A DNA stretch of 33,402 nucleotides from an uncultured Bacteroidales bacterium (GTDB lineage: Bacteria; Bacteroidota; Bacteroidia; Bacteroidales; Muribaculaceae), in NCBI GenBank assembly GCA_902787185.1, contig CADAFP010000020.1:1-33402 (forward strand). Reading direction: 5' to 3'. The translations under genes and the position numbers were made by a program. Positions within the stretch are counted from its first letter, which is position 1. Every line of letters starts with the position of its first letter. Below the pieces are notes generated by a model. That model was not told the origin of the DNA, made no database searches, and was given only the letters and a program-made list of their open reading frames with translations. Below, one piece after another: positions 1 to 7,589 of the stretch.

Positions 1-221
1 AGTTTTAGAGGCACTCTCAGGGGAGTCATTGATGAAAAATTCTTCCTTTTCAGACTCACTAGGATTTACGCCTGCCCCCACTAATTTTCCGCTGAGCCAG
101 TTTTCGCCGACATGCCGGCACCGTGCCCGAGAGGGCTCCCGGAGGATGATTGTCCCCCGCCTCGCCTATCAAAAGCGGGCAGGGGACACTCTTATCTTCT
201 TAATATGTCAGGTAGCACGTG
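1..221. other. Left-edge region with no recognised gene
   Basis: No convincing coding region, tRNA or known structured RNA was recognised here. A minus-strand frame stays open from about position 172 to the left edge, but it has no credible start codon and no recognisable protein motif. In many Bacteroidales a tRNA cluster and tuf lie downstream of hpf, so such genes may start just outside the window. The only clear signal is the strong hairpin at 151-188, listed separately. Confidence 0.4.
151..188 (-). other. Strong hairpin just 3' of hpf
   Basis: Two GC-rich arms (151-165 and 175-188) pair over about 14 base pairs, with one bulged A and one G-U pair, around a 9-base loop. It lies 33 bases past the hpf stop on the hpf strand. 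No T-run follows, so it is not a classical intrinsic terminator. It could instead be an RNA-stabilising 3' end or a processing site. The structure is seen directly; the role is inferred. Confidence 0.55.
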
Positions 222-515
222 TTACTTGTCGCGACGGCCCTTCTCGAGCTGCTTCTTGAGGGCGTCCAAGCAGTTGTCGATGGCTTCCTCAAAGGTGTCG
301 GCCACCTTGCTGGCAAACAGATCCTCGCTGCGGGGTACTGTCAGGCGCACTGACGCCTCCTTATTCATGGCTGTTTCGGGCTTCACTACCTTGAGGATAA
401 CCTCGGCAGATGATACCAACTCGTTTTTCTTTGCTAACTTGTCAACCTTCTTGTTGATGAAATCCACCAATTTCTCGGTTGCCTCAAAGTGGATGGCATT
501 GATTTTAACTTCCAT
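222..515 (-). CDS. hpf: Ribosome hibernation promoting factor, short form (HPF/RaiA family)
   Basis: A 97-residue protein of the length and pattern of short HPF/YfiA proteins. It opens MEVKINAIHFEAT and continues with alternating strands and helices. A basic C-terminus (KKQLEKGRRDK) fits rRNA binding. The family binds the 30S A/P-site channel and inactivates ribosomes in stationary phase or stress. No long C-terminal dimerisation domain is present, so this is the short type. The gene overlaps the end of xerC by 11 bases. Its start has a strong Shine-Dalgarno sequence, AAAGGAGG, ending five bases before the ATG, which is unusual for this phylum. It is probably co-transcribed with xerC. Confidence 0.93.
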   Translation of the reverse strand: MEVKINAIHFEATEKLVDFINKKVDKLAKKNELVSSAEVILKVVKPETAMNKEASVRLTVPRSEDLFASKVADTFEEAIDNCLDALKKQLEKGRRDK

Positions 516-1452
516 AATAACCTCCTTTTTTTAGTGCCCGTGGATGGGCAAGTTCATAATTATGTTGTAATTCACGCAATGTCACGTGAGTATAGACTTG
601 GGTTGCCGCAAGACTCTCGTGGCCCAGCAGGTCCTTGACGTTGTTGAGCTCTGCCCCGTTGTTGAGCATCACGCTGGCAAAGGTGTGGCGCAGCACGTGG
701 GGGCTCAGCTTGCCTGTGCCGCCGGCAGCGGCAAGGGCATTGTGAACGACGTGATAGACCAGCGACGGATAGAGCGCCTTGCCCCTGGCGGTGACCAGCA
801 GGTTTCCACACTCGGGAACCACACTGGCCCGCAGCGTGCGGTAATGCTCCACCGCTGCCGCCAGCTCACTGCCGAAGGGGACGATGCGGTCCTTGTCGCG
901 CTTGCCGTGCACCTTGAGCTCGCCCTTGGCGGTATCGACGGCTGCGTCCTGCAGCCCGATGAGCTCGCTCAAGCGGATGCCCGTCTCATACAGCAGCATG
1001 ACAATCAAGCGGTCGCGCACCTGGGCAAAGTCCCGCTCGTCGATGTCGGCATCGAGCACCGTGTCAACAGTTCCCGCACGCACAAACGTGGGCAATGGCA
1101 TGGGCAACTTGGCCAGCTCCACGATGGCCGCAGGGTTCACGTCAACCACACCCTGCCGCAGCAGGTAGCGGTACAGCGCCCTGAGGGCCTGGAGGTGGAG
1201 TCGAAGGGTTGCCGGTTTCTCGCCACGCGATGCCCTGTCCATGAGCCACGCCCGCACGTCGTTGGCGGTGACCGATGGCAGATCCAGCTCACCGCCGCCA
1301 ACTGTCGCAAACGCGCTCCACTGTTCCAGGTCACGGCGATATAGTTCCACCGTCCTCCGGGACAAGTTACGCTCGAGGAGCAAGTATTGCAGGAAGCGTT
1401 CAACAGTTGCGTTCATCGGCATTGCTCTAAATCTACATCTATTGTGTGACAT
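505..1452 (-). CDS. xerC: XerC/XerD-type tyrosine recombinase
   Basis: A 315-residue site-specific recombinase with a SAM-like N-terminal core-binding domain (about 14-100) and a C-terminal catalytic domain. The expected catalytic set is visible: Arg160 (ETGIRLSEL), Lys184, His252 and Arg255 (HVLRHTF), His278 (LGHES) and nucleophile Tyr287 (TQVYTHV). This position between rpsU and hpf is typical of Bacteroidales xerC and fits a housekeeping dimer-resolution role rather than a mobile-element integrase. The listed start gives ten extra residues; Met11 (1422) or Met13 (1416, MNATVERF) fit the family N-terminus better. The last codons (KKGGYYGS) also form the hpf ribosome binding site, so this tail may be constrained by RNA as well as protein. 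Confidence 0.93.
   Translation of the reverse strand: MSHNRCRFRAMPMNATVERFLQYLLLERNLSRRTVELYRRDLEQWSAFATVGGGELDLPSVTANDVRAWLMDRASRGEKPATLRLHLQALRALYRYLLRQGVVDVNPAAIVELAKLPMPLPTFVRAGTVDTVLDADIDERDFAQVRDRLIVMLLYETGIRLSELIGLQDAAVDTAKGELKVHGKRDKDRIVPFGSELAAAVEHYRTLRASVVPECGNLLVTARGKALYPSLVYHVVHNALAAAGGTGKLSPHVLRHTFASVMLNNGAELNNVKDLLGHESLAATQVYTHVTLRELQHNYELAHPRALKKGGYYGS
521..528 (-). promoter_or_regulatory. Strong Shine-Dalgarno sequence for hpf inside xerC
   Basis: On the minus strand AAAGGAGG is followed by TTATT and then the hpf ATG at 515. Together with the next T this can pair over about nine bases with the 16S rRNA tail (ACCUCCUUU). Other starts I inspected here, including rpsU, ychF and ftcD, lack such a motif. 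Bacteroidota ribosomes are known to hide their anti-SD with bS21, bS18 and bS6, so an SD this strong may mark special control. Confidence 0.85.
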
Positions 1453-1503
1453 CCACAGCCATCACGGCAAGTGCCGTGACGCGAGAGGCTGTTTTTGCGG
1501 TGC

Positions 1504-1534
1504 TAAAGTTAGTAACTATATTTGGTAACTGCAA
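1504..1534 (-). promoter_or_regulatory. Predicted promoter of xerC-hpf
   Basis: On the minus strand a TTG (1532-1534) lies exactly 20 bases upstream of TAACTTTA (1504-1511). This matches the Bacteroidota -33/-7 pattern TTG / TAnnTTTG except for the final base. It lies about 50-80 bases upstream of the candidate xerC starts, and no gene lies between. Confidence 0.65.
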
Positions 1535-1544
1535 ATTTTAAGCC

Positions 1545-1584
1545 AAAAAAATGACAGGAACCGCATTTTTTAGCGGTTCCTGTC
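1545..1584 (-). terminator. Intrinsic terminator of rpsU
   Basis: A perfect 12-base-pair stem (1553-1564 with 1573-1584, arm GACAGGAACCGC) with an 8-base loop is followed on the minus strand by a T-run (complement of 1545-1550). It lies 25 bases past the rpsU stop, so rpsU and xerC-hpf should be separate transcripts. Confidence 0.88.
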
Positions 1585-1608
1585 TGATTTTTATCGTGTC
1601 GAGCGTGA

Positions 1609-1800
1609 TTACTCCTCGCGTTGGCGCAGCTGCTGCACATACACGGCCTTCATCATCTTCTTGCGGTTGGTGACGCTGGGTTTCTGGAATGCCTGACGTC
1701 CACGCAGTTCTTTAATGACACCGGTCTTTTCGGTTTTACGCTTGAATTTCTTGAGGGCGCGCTCGATGTTGTCGCCTTCCTTAACGGGAACAATAATCAT
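1609..1800 (-). CDS. rpsU: 30S ribosomal protein bS21
   Basis: A 63-residue basic protein with the bS21 hallmark start MIIVPVKEGDNIERALKKFKR and a Lys/Arg-rich C-terminus. bS21 sits on the 30S platform. In Bacteroidota it helps occlude the 16S rRNA tail, which explains why ribosomes there ignore Shine-Dalgarno sequences. Flavobacteriales rpsU itself carries a very strong SD used for autoregulation. Here the bases before the ATG are AT-rich (CAAAGTAATTCATT) with no SD, so that mode of control is not visible for this gene. It has its own promoter (1990-2020), a long leader and its own terminator (1545-1584). Confidence 0.97.
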   Translation of the reverse strand: MIIVPVKEGDNIERALKKFKRKTEKTGVIKELRGRQAFQKPSVTNRKKMMKAVYVQQLRQREE

Positions 1801-1985
1801 AATGAATTACTTTGTTTTTAATGTTATTTTTGTTTGTTAATTGTTGAATTTCTTCATTGGTTTGCGGCTCTACATGGATGACACACCGCTGGCGAGCCAC
1901 GTGCCGAGCGATGTCTATTTTGGTCGATATGTATTGATTCTCAATATCTTAAAGCAGGATTCACAACCCCCTTTCGATTTTTAGC
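1801..1985 (-). other. Long 5' leader of rpsU, possibly structured
   Basis: From the predicted transcription start (near 1983) to the rpsU ATG is about 180 bases with no gene. The promoter-proximal part contains a perfect 6-bp hairpin (1932-1937 with 1941-1946, loop of three). It also contains a possible long-range pairing GGCTC/GAGCC (1866-1870 with 1893-1897). The last 55 bases are AT-rich and look unstructured. A ribosomal-protein autoregulatory leader is possible but not demonstrated. The rest of the gap, to 2101, holds the promoter and nothing else recognised. Confidence 0.4.
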
Positions 1986-1989
1986 GCCG

Positions 1990-2020
1990 CAAAGTTACAT
2001 ATTCTTTCCACAACCACCAA
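1990..2020 (-). promoter_or_regulatory. Predicted promoter of rpsU
   Basis: On the minus strand TTG (2018-2020) is followed after exactly 20 bases by a perfect TAACTTTG (1990-1997), the Bacteroidota -33/-7 consensus. It points at rpsU, with nothing but leader between. Confidence 0.85.
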
Positions 2021-2102
2021 GCGTTTTTAAAGAAATTTTTTCTCCATTTCTCGACTGGAAACCACAGGTTGACCGGCCGTGGGGGTGCGATGCCGCGCGC
2101 GC

Positions 2103-2141
2103 ATAAAAACGTTGCACTCGCTTCACAGCCAGTGCAACGTT
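2103..2141 (-). terminator. Terminator of the type IX secretion operon
   Basis: A perfect 11-bp stem (2108-2118 with 2131-2141, arm AACGTTGCACT) with a 12-base loop is followed by a short T-run on the minus strand. It lies 44 bases past the gldN stop. Confidence 0.85.
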
Positions 2142-2184
2142 CGCGTTTTGATTCGCATATGAAAAACTAATACTCCTCCAGTTT

Positions 2185-3399
2185 CTATTTCTTTCGGTTG
2201 CGCACCGAGCGCACATTAGTATTGACCGTTTGAGTGCTCACCTTGGGTTTGCGCTCCTTGATCTTGGTCTTTTTCTCTTTAACCTTGGCTTTGTCGGTTT
2301 TAGACTTGGAAGTTTTAGACTTGGCTTTGGTTTTAGATTTCGCCTTAGCGTCCCTCGCGGCATCTTCCTTCATCTTGATGGCGCGCTTGGTACGCTCCAG
2401 ATTGCCATCTTCACCTTCCACCTCCTCAGTGTCTTCGGCTTCTTCCTCGGCCTCCTCGAGGGCGGCCTCGGCGGCGGCGAGGGCCTCTTCTTCAGCCTCG
2501 GCACGGGCCTGGAGGGTATCCAGTGGCGGAACCCACAGGTCCTTGTTGAAGCTGCGCAGGCGCTGCTCGATGCTGTCCTGGGCATGCTTGTAGGCGGTGG
2601 TGTCAGGGAACATCTGCCTCAACGAGAGGTTGCGCAGGTTCTTGGTCTTGATGATGTCGCCGGTGTACATGTTCAGCTTGAAGAAGTCGTCAAGGCTGTA
2701 ACGCGGCAGGTTGTTGTCATCGTCGGTGAACACATACTGCTGTGCCATGTAGGGACGGATGTCGTTGAGCTTAACCCAGAACATGGGATAGCGGGCAGTC
2801 TCACCGCTCCAGTCGTCCTCGCGATGGATCACGGGGCAGATGGCCTCGACACGTGGCTTGATCTGGTTGCTGCGGGTGTCAAACTCCCATTTCTCAATGA
2901 TGTAATAGCTCTTCACCATGTTGGAGAGGATATCGGCATCCTCAAACTCATAGATAGGATTCTTCTCGGTGCTCCCCTTGGCCAGCGTGTAGTCAATATA
3001 ACGGTTGTCAAGGAATTCGCCGAAGTTGATCTTGTGAGCCTCGTCAAACATCTGTGCTTCCTGATCATAGGCTGATATCTGGCCCTTGGCCAACAGGCGC
3101 ATGATAATGAAGTACAGGCTCTCACCATCCTCATTGGGCATCTCGGGATAGAACATCGCAGCGTTTTTTCCCTTGGAGATGGGCACCTCACGCTGGATGA
3201 CCTTCATCCACTGGAGGTCAGCGTCATGGGGCTCTTTCACCTCATAGAAAGACTGCTGTCGCGTTGTGATCTCAGGCGCGCCGTCCTTCTTGTCCTTCTT
3301 GCCGCGGGTGTCGCCACCGGTGCGCTTTGTCACCTGAGCGCTTGCACCCAGCGTTAAGGACAGGAGCAGCAATGCGATTATCAATCTAAGACTTCTCAT
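2185..3399 (-). CDS. gldN: Type IX secretion system protein GldN/PorN, with extended Lys-rich tail
   Basis: A 404-residue periplasmic protein with a signal peptide (1-22, ending GASAQ). The central region, about 45-285, is the GldN/PorN domain, including EVKEPHDADLQWMK near its start and FWVKLNDIRPYMAQQYVFTD in the middle. GldN pairs with the lipoprotein GldK to form the ring under the T9SS outer-membrane complex. After about residue 295 comes a long Ala/Glu-rich, probably coiled-coil stretch. A Lys/Ser/Thr-rich repeat tail (KSKTKAKSKTSKSK and similar) then runs almost to the end, making the protein longer than the roughly 300-360 residues usual for the family. It is last in the operon, 33 bases after gldM. 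Confidence 0.93.
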   Translation of the reverse strand: MRSLRLIIALLLLSLTLGASAQVTKRTGGDTRGKKDKKDGAPEITTRQQSFYEVKEPHDADLQWMKVIQREVPISKGKNAAMFYPEMPNEDGESLYFIIMRLLAKGQISAYDQEAQMFDEAHKINFGEFLDNRYIDYTLAKGSTEKNPIYEFEDADILSNMVKSYYIIEKWEFDTRSNQIKPRVEAICPVIHREDDWSGETARYPMFWVKLNDIRPYMAQQYVFTDDDNNLPRYSLDDFFKLNMYTGDIIKTKNLRNLSLRQMFPDTTAYKHAQDSIEQRLRSFNKDLWVPPLDTLQARAEAEEEALAAAEAALEEAEEEAEDTEEVEGEDGNLERTKRAIKMKEDAARDAKAKSKTKAKSKTSKSKTDKAKVKEKKTKIKERKPKVSTQTVNTNVRSVRNRKK

Positions 3400-3432
3400 A
3401 TTCTCGTTATTGAAATTGAATGGTTACACTGT

Positions 3433-5028
3433 TTAGTTGATGATGATCTGAAGGGGCGAAATGGTGCGCGTGATGCCGTCAGGACCGGTAGCCTTGACGT
3501 TGGTGATAAAGAACTGTTTACCATGCTGCAAACGCTTGATGCGCTCCTTTTGACGCTCGGTGAACTGCGAACTGTTGCTGGCCTCGGGGTGGTAATCGCC
3601 CATGGCGTCCACAAAGTTACACTCAAACGAGACGACCTTATAATCAATGTTCAGGATTTCATCGTCGATAGCGGCATCCAGACCTCCGGCGGCCATGAGC
3701 AGCGCCTTGGTGATGCCAGGCTTACCGCCCTTGTAGCGAAGCGATTGGCCATTGGCGTCCTTGTAAGTGATGAACGGTGAGGGATCAGGCAGTTTGCGCA
3801 CACGGAAGGTGGTGCTGCCCACATTGGTGCGTTGTCCGTCCATCTCGGCGGTCACCGAGATGACGCACTCGGCACCCACCTTGGAAGGATGGGCGATCCA
3901 TCCGTCACCGCTCTTGGTGAGCGAGCCGTTGGTCATCGTGGCGCTGATGCTGCCCTGGGGCACACCAGGCACGGCGATGCTGATGGGGTTGTTGATACCG
4001 GCATAGAGCACGTTCATCATCGTGGCGCTGATGGTGGCCAGCGGGTCGATGACGGTGTAGCTCGACTTGAAGTCACGCCTGGTGACACTGCCGTCGCGGC
4101 CGAGCACCTCGATCCAGCCCGAGTAATCATATTTACCAGCCTTGCCCGTTCCGACCTCATAAAGGCCTGTGTTGTTACCCAGACGTCCTCCGTTGACATA
4201 GACAACGGGGCGCTGCGTCGTGTCGATGGCGGCGAGCACGATTTGGGCTTTGTACTTGGTGCCACGCATCACGATACGTGACTCAGGCACCACAAACGCG
4301 TTCACCAGGTTCACACGCAGGTCACCCAGGTCAACGTTGGTCAACATCTGGTTGAGGACCTCACCCTCGGCATAGCGCACGTCGTTCTGCAACTTGGTGA
4401 GCAATGTGATGGCGGCGATACACGGCATGTTGTCAAACATGTACTCTTCCCAGGTTTTCTTGGTCATTTCCTCGCCACGCTCCTTGGGAGGCACCGTCGA
4501 GAGGACGGTCTCCAGGTTCTTGCGCTTCTCGGGGTCATCGAGGAACGAGGTAATAAACTGGCGGTACTGGTCGATGCGGGTTCTCAGATTCTTGCCGTTA
4601 TTCACGCGTCCCGACCCTTGAGGCGGCAGCATGATGATGCTCGCGGCTTCAGTATTATCGCGGTTGCGGATGTTTTTCAAGTCAGCATCCTCGCCGTCAG
4701 CAGTCTTCACGATCTCGAGTTTCAACGAGTCGATATAGTCAAAGAGCTTGTCAGTCTCGCCCACCACCTGGGTACCCTTGTCGAGCCACATCTTGCCCTT
4801 CTCAGGGTTCTTCTCGTTGAAAGCCTGGAGTTGGGCATAGAGTGCCTGGTTACGGGCAGTGATGGTTCGGTTGGAGCGTGACAGACCGTCCTCTACCTGG
4901 CTGAAACCGTTGAGCACATCGCTCGACACGTTCAGCGCAAGCATAGCCGTTAAGACGATGTACATGAGGTTGATCATCTTCTCACGCGGCGACATGCGGT
5001 TGACGCTCTTATTTTTTGAGGTTGCCAT
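3433..5028 (-). CDS. gldM: Type IX secretion motor protein GldM/PorM
   Basis: A 531-residue protein of normal family length. A short cytoplasmic N-terminus (MATSKNKSVNRMSPREKM) leads into one membrane helix (about 19-36, LMYIVLTAMLALNVSSDVL), then a large periplasmic part with helical and beta-rich domains. In the family, dimeric GldM passes through a GldL ring and carries proton-driven rotation across the periplasm to GldK/GldN. The C-terminal ISPLQIIIN ends the last periplasmic domain. It lies 63 bases after gldL and 33 before gldN in one operon. Confidence 0.95.
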   Translation of the reverse strand: MATSKNKSVNRMSPREKMINLMYIVLTAMLALNVSSDVLNGFSQVEDGLSRSNRTITARNQALYAQLQAFNEKNPEKGKMWLDKGTQVVGETDKLFDYIDSLKLEIVKTADGEDADLKNIRNRDNTEAASIIMLPPQGSGRVNNGKNLRTRIDQYRQFITSFLDDPEKRKNLETVLSTVPPKERGEEMTKKTWEEYMFDNMPCIAAITLLTKLQNDVRYAEGEVLNQMLTNVDLGDLRVNLVNAFVVPESRIVMRGTKYKAQIVLAAIDTTQRPVVYVNGGRLGNNTGLYEVGTGKAGKYDYSGWIEVLGRDGSVTRRDFKSSYTVIDPLATISATMMNVLYAGINNPISIAVPGVPQGSISATMTNGSLTKSGDGWIAHPSKVGAECVISVTAEMDGQRTNVGSTTFRVRKLPDPSPFITYKDANGQSLRYKGGKPGITKALLMAAGGLDAAIDDEILNIDYKVVSFECNFVDAMGDYHPEASNSSQFTERQKERIKRLQHGKQFFITNVKATGPDGITRTISPLQIIIN

Positions 5029-5091
5029 CTATCTGTTTCTCTCTATCGGTTAGAATAGGAATGATGTCAATAATCGGTTCAAGCAACAGTG

Positions 5092-6075
5092 TTATGCGTC
5101 CTGGTCGTTGCTGCCGGGCTCAAAGCCGGGCATGCCGGGCATCGGACGGTACATGTTCACGGTCATGGCCTTGACCATCTTCTCATAGACGCTGTTCAGC
5201 TGCTTCATGTAGCGTGCCATCTTCTCGGTCTCGTCACAATAGTGGGCGCTTTCGGCGGCACTCTTCTCATACATGTCGCGGATGTCCTTCAAGCCGCGGT
5301 TCACGCGGTCGATGTTCTCGAGCTGTGACGAGATGCTCTTGAGCTGGATCTCGTAGATGGTGTTCAGGCCGCTGATGTTGCGGTTGAGCGCCTGCATCTG
5401 ATCGACGTAACCGGTGGAACTCTCCGAGATATTGGTGCTGTTGTCGGTGATGGCGCGGTAGCTGCCCAGCAGCGTCTCGCTCACCTCGTTCAATGCCGTC
5501 GTGGTGGCCTGCAGTTTCTGCATTTGCTCACTGATGCCCGCCATCTGGCTCAAGTACTGCTGCGTGGCGTCGGTCAGCTCGGCCATGCGCGAGAGTTGGT
5601 CGCTGGCAGCAGCCATCTTGGCGATGCTCTCGCTCAGCGACAGGGTATCTTCCTCGCTCAGGTTCACGCCCTGTGGCAGACCCACGGCGCCCTTGGCCTC
5701 GGCAACGCTGATGTTGATGTCGCCACCCTCATAGCCTTCGCCGCCGCCACCTCCAGCGCCACCGATGACGATACCGCCTCCGCTGTTAAAGTCGGGGCGG
5801 TCCTCAGGATCATTGCTGGCGAGCACGGGGAAAACCTCTTCCCAGTGGTATTCCTTCTCGGGCCTGTCAAATGCGGTAAGCACGAACATGAGCACCTCGG
5901 TACCCATACCGATACTCAACAGGTAGTTACCTGCCGGCATGTGCAGAATCTTGAACAGGGCACCCAAGATAACGATAGCGGCACCGATACTATAGGCAAA
6001 GTTGAAAAAACGCTGTCCGCTGTCACTCTTGAGGAAGCGGCCTGCTTTCTTTTTATATCTTTTGATTTTACCCAT
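5092..6075 (-). CDS. gldL: Type IX secretion motor protein GldL/PorL
   Basis: A 327-residue inner-membrane protein with two N-terminal helices (about 23-44 and 50-68). The second helix holds a buried Glu60 (IGMGTEVLMFV), matching the essential proton-path glutamate of known GldL and PorL. A Gly-rich linker (about 98-118) follows, then a long coiled-coil cytoplasmic region (about 130-300) built of helical repeats rich in Ser, Gln and Met. The family forms a pentameric ring around GldM that powers secretion and, in gliding species, motility. The length resembles PorL of Porphyromonas more than the shorter flavobacterial GldL. The Met/Pro/Gly-rich C-terminus (YRPMPGMPGFEPG) looks flexible. Confidence 0.95.
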   Translation of the reverse strand: MGKIKRYKKKAGRFLKSDSGQRFFNFAYSIGAAIVILGALFKILHMPAGNYLLSIGMGTEVLMFVLTAFDRPEKEYHWEEVFPVLASNDPEDRPDFNSGGGIVIGGAGGGGGEGYEGGDINISVAEAKGAVGLPQGVNLSEEDTLSLSESIAKMAAASDQLSRMAELTDATQQYLSQMAGISEQMQKLQATTTALNEVSETLLGSYRAITDNSTNISESSTGYVDQMQALNRNISGLNTIYEIQLKSISSQLENIDRVNRGLKDIRDMYEKSAAESAHYCDETEKMARYMKQLNSVYEKMVKAMTVNMYRPMPGMPGFEPGSNDQDA

Positions 6076-6147
6076 TGTTGCTTGAACTATAAATAATGAG
6101 TGTGATGATTTGTTTTCTCTCGGATTTGTCGTTGTTTATGTCGGGAA

Positions 6148-7584
6148 TCAGTCCTTGCAGCAGTTTTTGCGCTTGCCCTTGACGATACCCACCTTGGAGC
6201 GCACGCAGCGGAAACCGATGTAGCTGCGCTGCTCGTTCTGGTACTCCCACATGCGCAGGTCGGCACGGATGTTGTGCACCACGTCCTTCCACGAGCCGCC
6301 GCGAACAATCTTGCGCGACATCTTGTAGGGGTCCTCCTGTGCCACATAGTAGCGGTACTCGGGGTTAATGTCGTCGGTCATGCGGTCGATGCTCTCGGTA
6401 TAGGCGGTAGAGGTCCACTCGCTCACGTTACCGGCCATGTCATACAGGCCATAGTCGTTGGGCTCATAGGTGCCAATGGGAGCAGTGATGATGTATCCGT
6501 CCTTGACGTAGTTGCCCTCATCGGGCTTGAAGTTGGCATAGAAGCAGCCCTCGTCGACGGTCAACGGCAGGTCGCCCTCCCACGGGTACTTGTTCTTGTT
6601 CTGGCCGGCACGGGCGGCAAACTCCCACTCGGCCTCGGTGGGCAGGCGGAACGGCTCCACATAGATGCCCTGGCTGCCCAGCGACTTCTTCAGAAACTCG
6701 GTGCGCCAGTGGCAGAAGGCATTGGCCTGCTCCCAGCTCACACCCACGACGGGATAATTGTTATAGTTGCCGTTAGCAAAGTACATGCGCACATAGGGCT
6801 CCTGGTAAGCGTTCTCAAAGTCGTTCACCCAGCACGTCGTGTCGGGATAGATGTTGACGATGTAGGTGTTCAGGAAGTCGAAGTCGCTCTGCAACGGACG
6901 CGTGATGGTCTGGCGCACGATGCGCTCCTCGTCATCGATGTAGGCGGTGTCCTTGCTGATGGTGGGCGCGGTGTAGTCCACCTCGTGGTCGGTGTTGTAA
7001 TCACGGCGAGTCGGGTCAAAACGATGCTTGCGCTTGGCAGCCTCGGTCAGGTTATAGACCTCGTAGCGGTAGTTCATCTTGGAGGCGTCAAGTTCCTTCA
7101 CGCCGGTGATGGGATTGATGCGGTAAACGTAGTTGATGGCACGCTCCTCGTCCTCGTTGGGGTTCTTCCAGGGGATGGGCTTGCTCCAGTCAAGATGCGG
7201 GGTGACGGGGTTGCCGTCCTTGTCCTCCAGAATCTTGAACTCCTCGTTACCAGCCATGTCAAACATGCGCTCACGGATAATCGAGTCGCGCACCCAATAG
7301 ACAAACTGTTTGTACTTGGAATTGCTCACCTCCATCTCGTCCATCCAGAAGGCGTCAACCGAGATGCCATGAGCCGTGGAGTCGATGCCCCAGATCGAGT
7401 CGCGCTCGCCGGGACCCTCGCGCATCGAGCCGACATCAACGAGCACCATGCCAAAAGGCGTGGTCTCATTGAACGCGGTAGCGCCGACACCAGTCACCTC
7501 ACCGCCGCCGGTACCGCCCCTGCGGATTGAGCCACAGGACACGGTCAATACAGCGACCAATAATATCAAAATTAGTTTCTTCAT
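6148..7584 (-). CDS. gldK: Type IX secretion lipoprotein GldK/PorK (FGE-sulfatase fold)
   Basis: A 478-residue lipoprotein. The signal peptide ends in the lipobox TVSC with the lipidated Cys at 17. The rest is a formylglycine-generating-enzyme-like fold typical of GldK: EVSNSKYKQFVYWV near the front, then VGVSWEQANAFCHW, FRLPTEAEWEFAARAG, LYDMAGNVSEW and RGGSWKDVVHNIRADLR. GldK uses this fold structurally, not as an enzyme. It forms the periplasmic ring with GldN at the outer membrane. The start is five bases after the porP stop, so translation is probably coupled. A 72-base gap to gldL is the largest in the operon. Confidence 0.96.
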   Translation of the reverse strand: MKKLILILLVAVLTVSCGSIRRGGTGGGEVTGVGATAFNETTPFGMVLVDVGSMREGPGERDSIWGIDSTAHGISVDAFWMDEMEVSNSKYKQFVYWVRDSIIRERMFDMAGNEEFKILEDKDGNPVTPHLDWSKPIPWKNPNEDEERAINYVYRINPITGVKELDASKMNYRYEVYNLTEAAKRKHRFDPTRRDYNTDHEVDYTAPTISKDTAYIDDEERIVRQTITRPLQSDFDFLNTYIVNIYPDTTCWVNDFENAYQEPYVRMYFANGNYNNYPVVGVSWEQANAFCHWRTEFLKKSLGSQGIYVEPFRLPTEAEWEFAARAGQNKNKYPWEGDLPLTVDEGCFYANFKPDEGNYVKDGYIITAPIGTYEPNDYGLYDMAGNVSEWTSTAYTESIDRMTDDINPEYRYYVAQEDPYKMSRKIVRGGSWKDVVHNIRADLRMWEYQNEQRSYIGFRCVRSKVGIVKGKRKNCCKD

Positions 7585-7589
7585 ATACT

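Noticed and set aside
1-172. Possible minus-strand partial gene running off the left edge
   Set aside because: The frame is open but has no credible start and no motif; a short ATG frame at 29 has only ten codons in the window.
1-221. tmRNA or tRNA in the left edge region
   Set aside because: No tRNA-like 3' end, T-loop or tag coding pattern could be found on either strand.
586-1344. Long plus-strand open frame opposite xerC (252 codons)
   Set aside because: It is the antisense shadow of a well-supported gene with clear catalytic motifs, in GC-rich DNA where stops are rare; no motif in its own translation.
505-1452. Integrase of a mobile element
   Set aside because: No element, attachment repeat or cargo is visible, and the rpsU-xerC-hpf order is the usual housekeeping arrangement.
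6274-7530. 418-codon plus-strand open frame opposite gldK
   Set aside because: Its composition (Val, Gly, His and Leu rich) is that of a reversed frame; gldK on the other strand has full family motifs.
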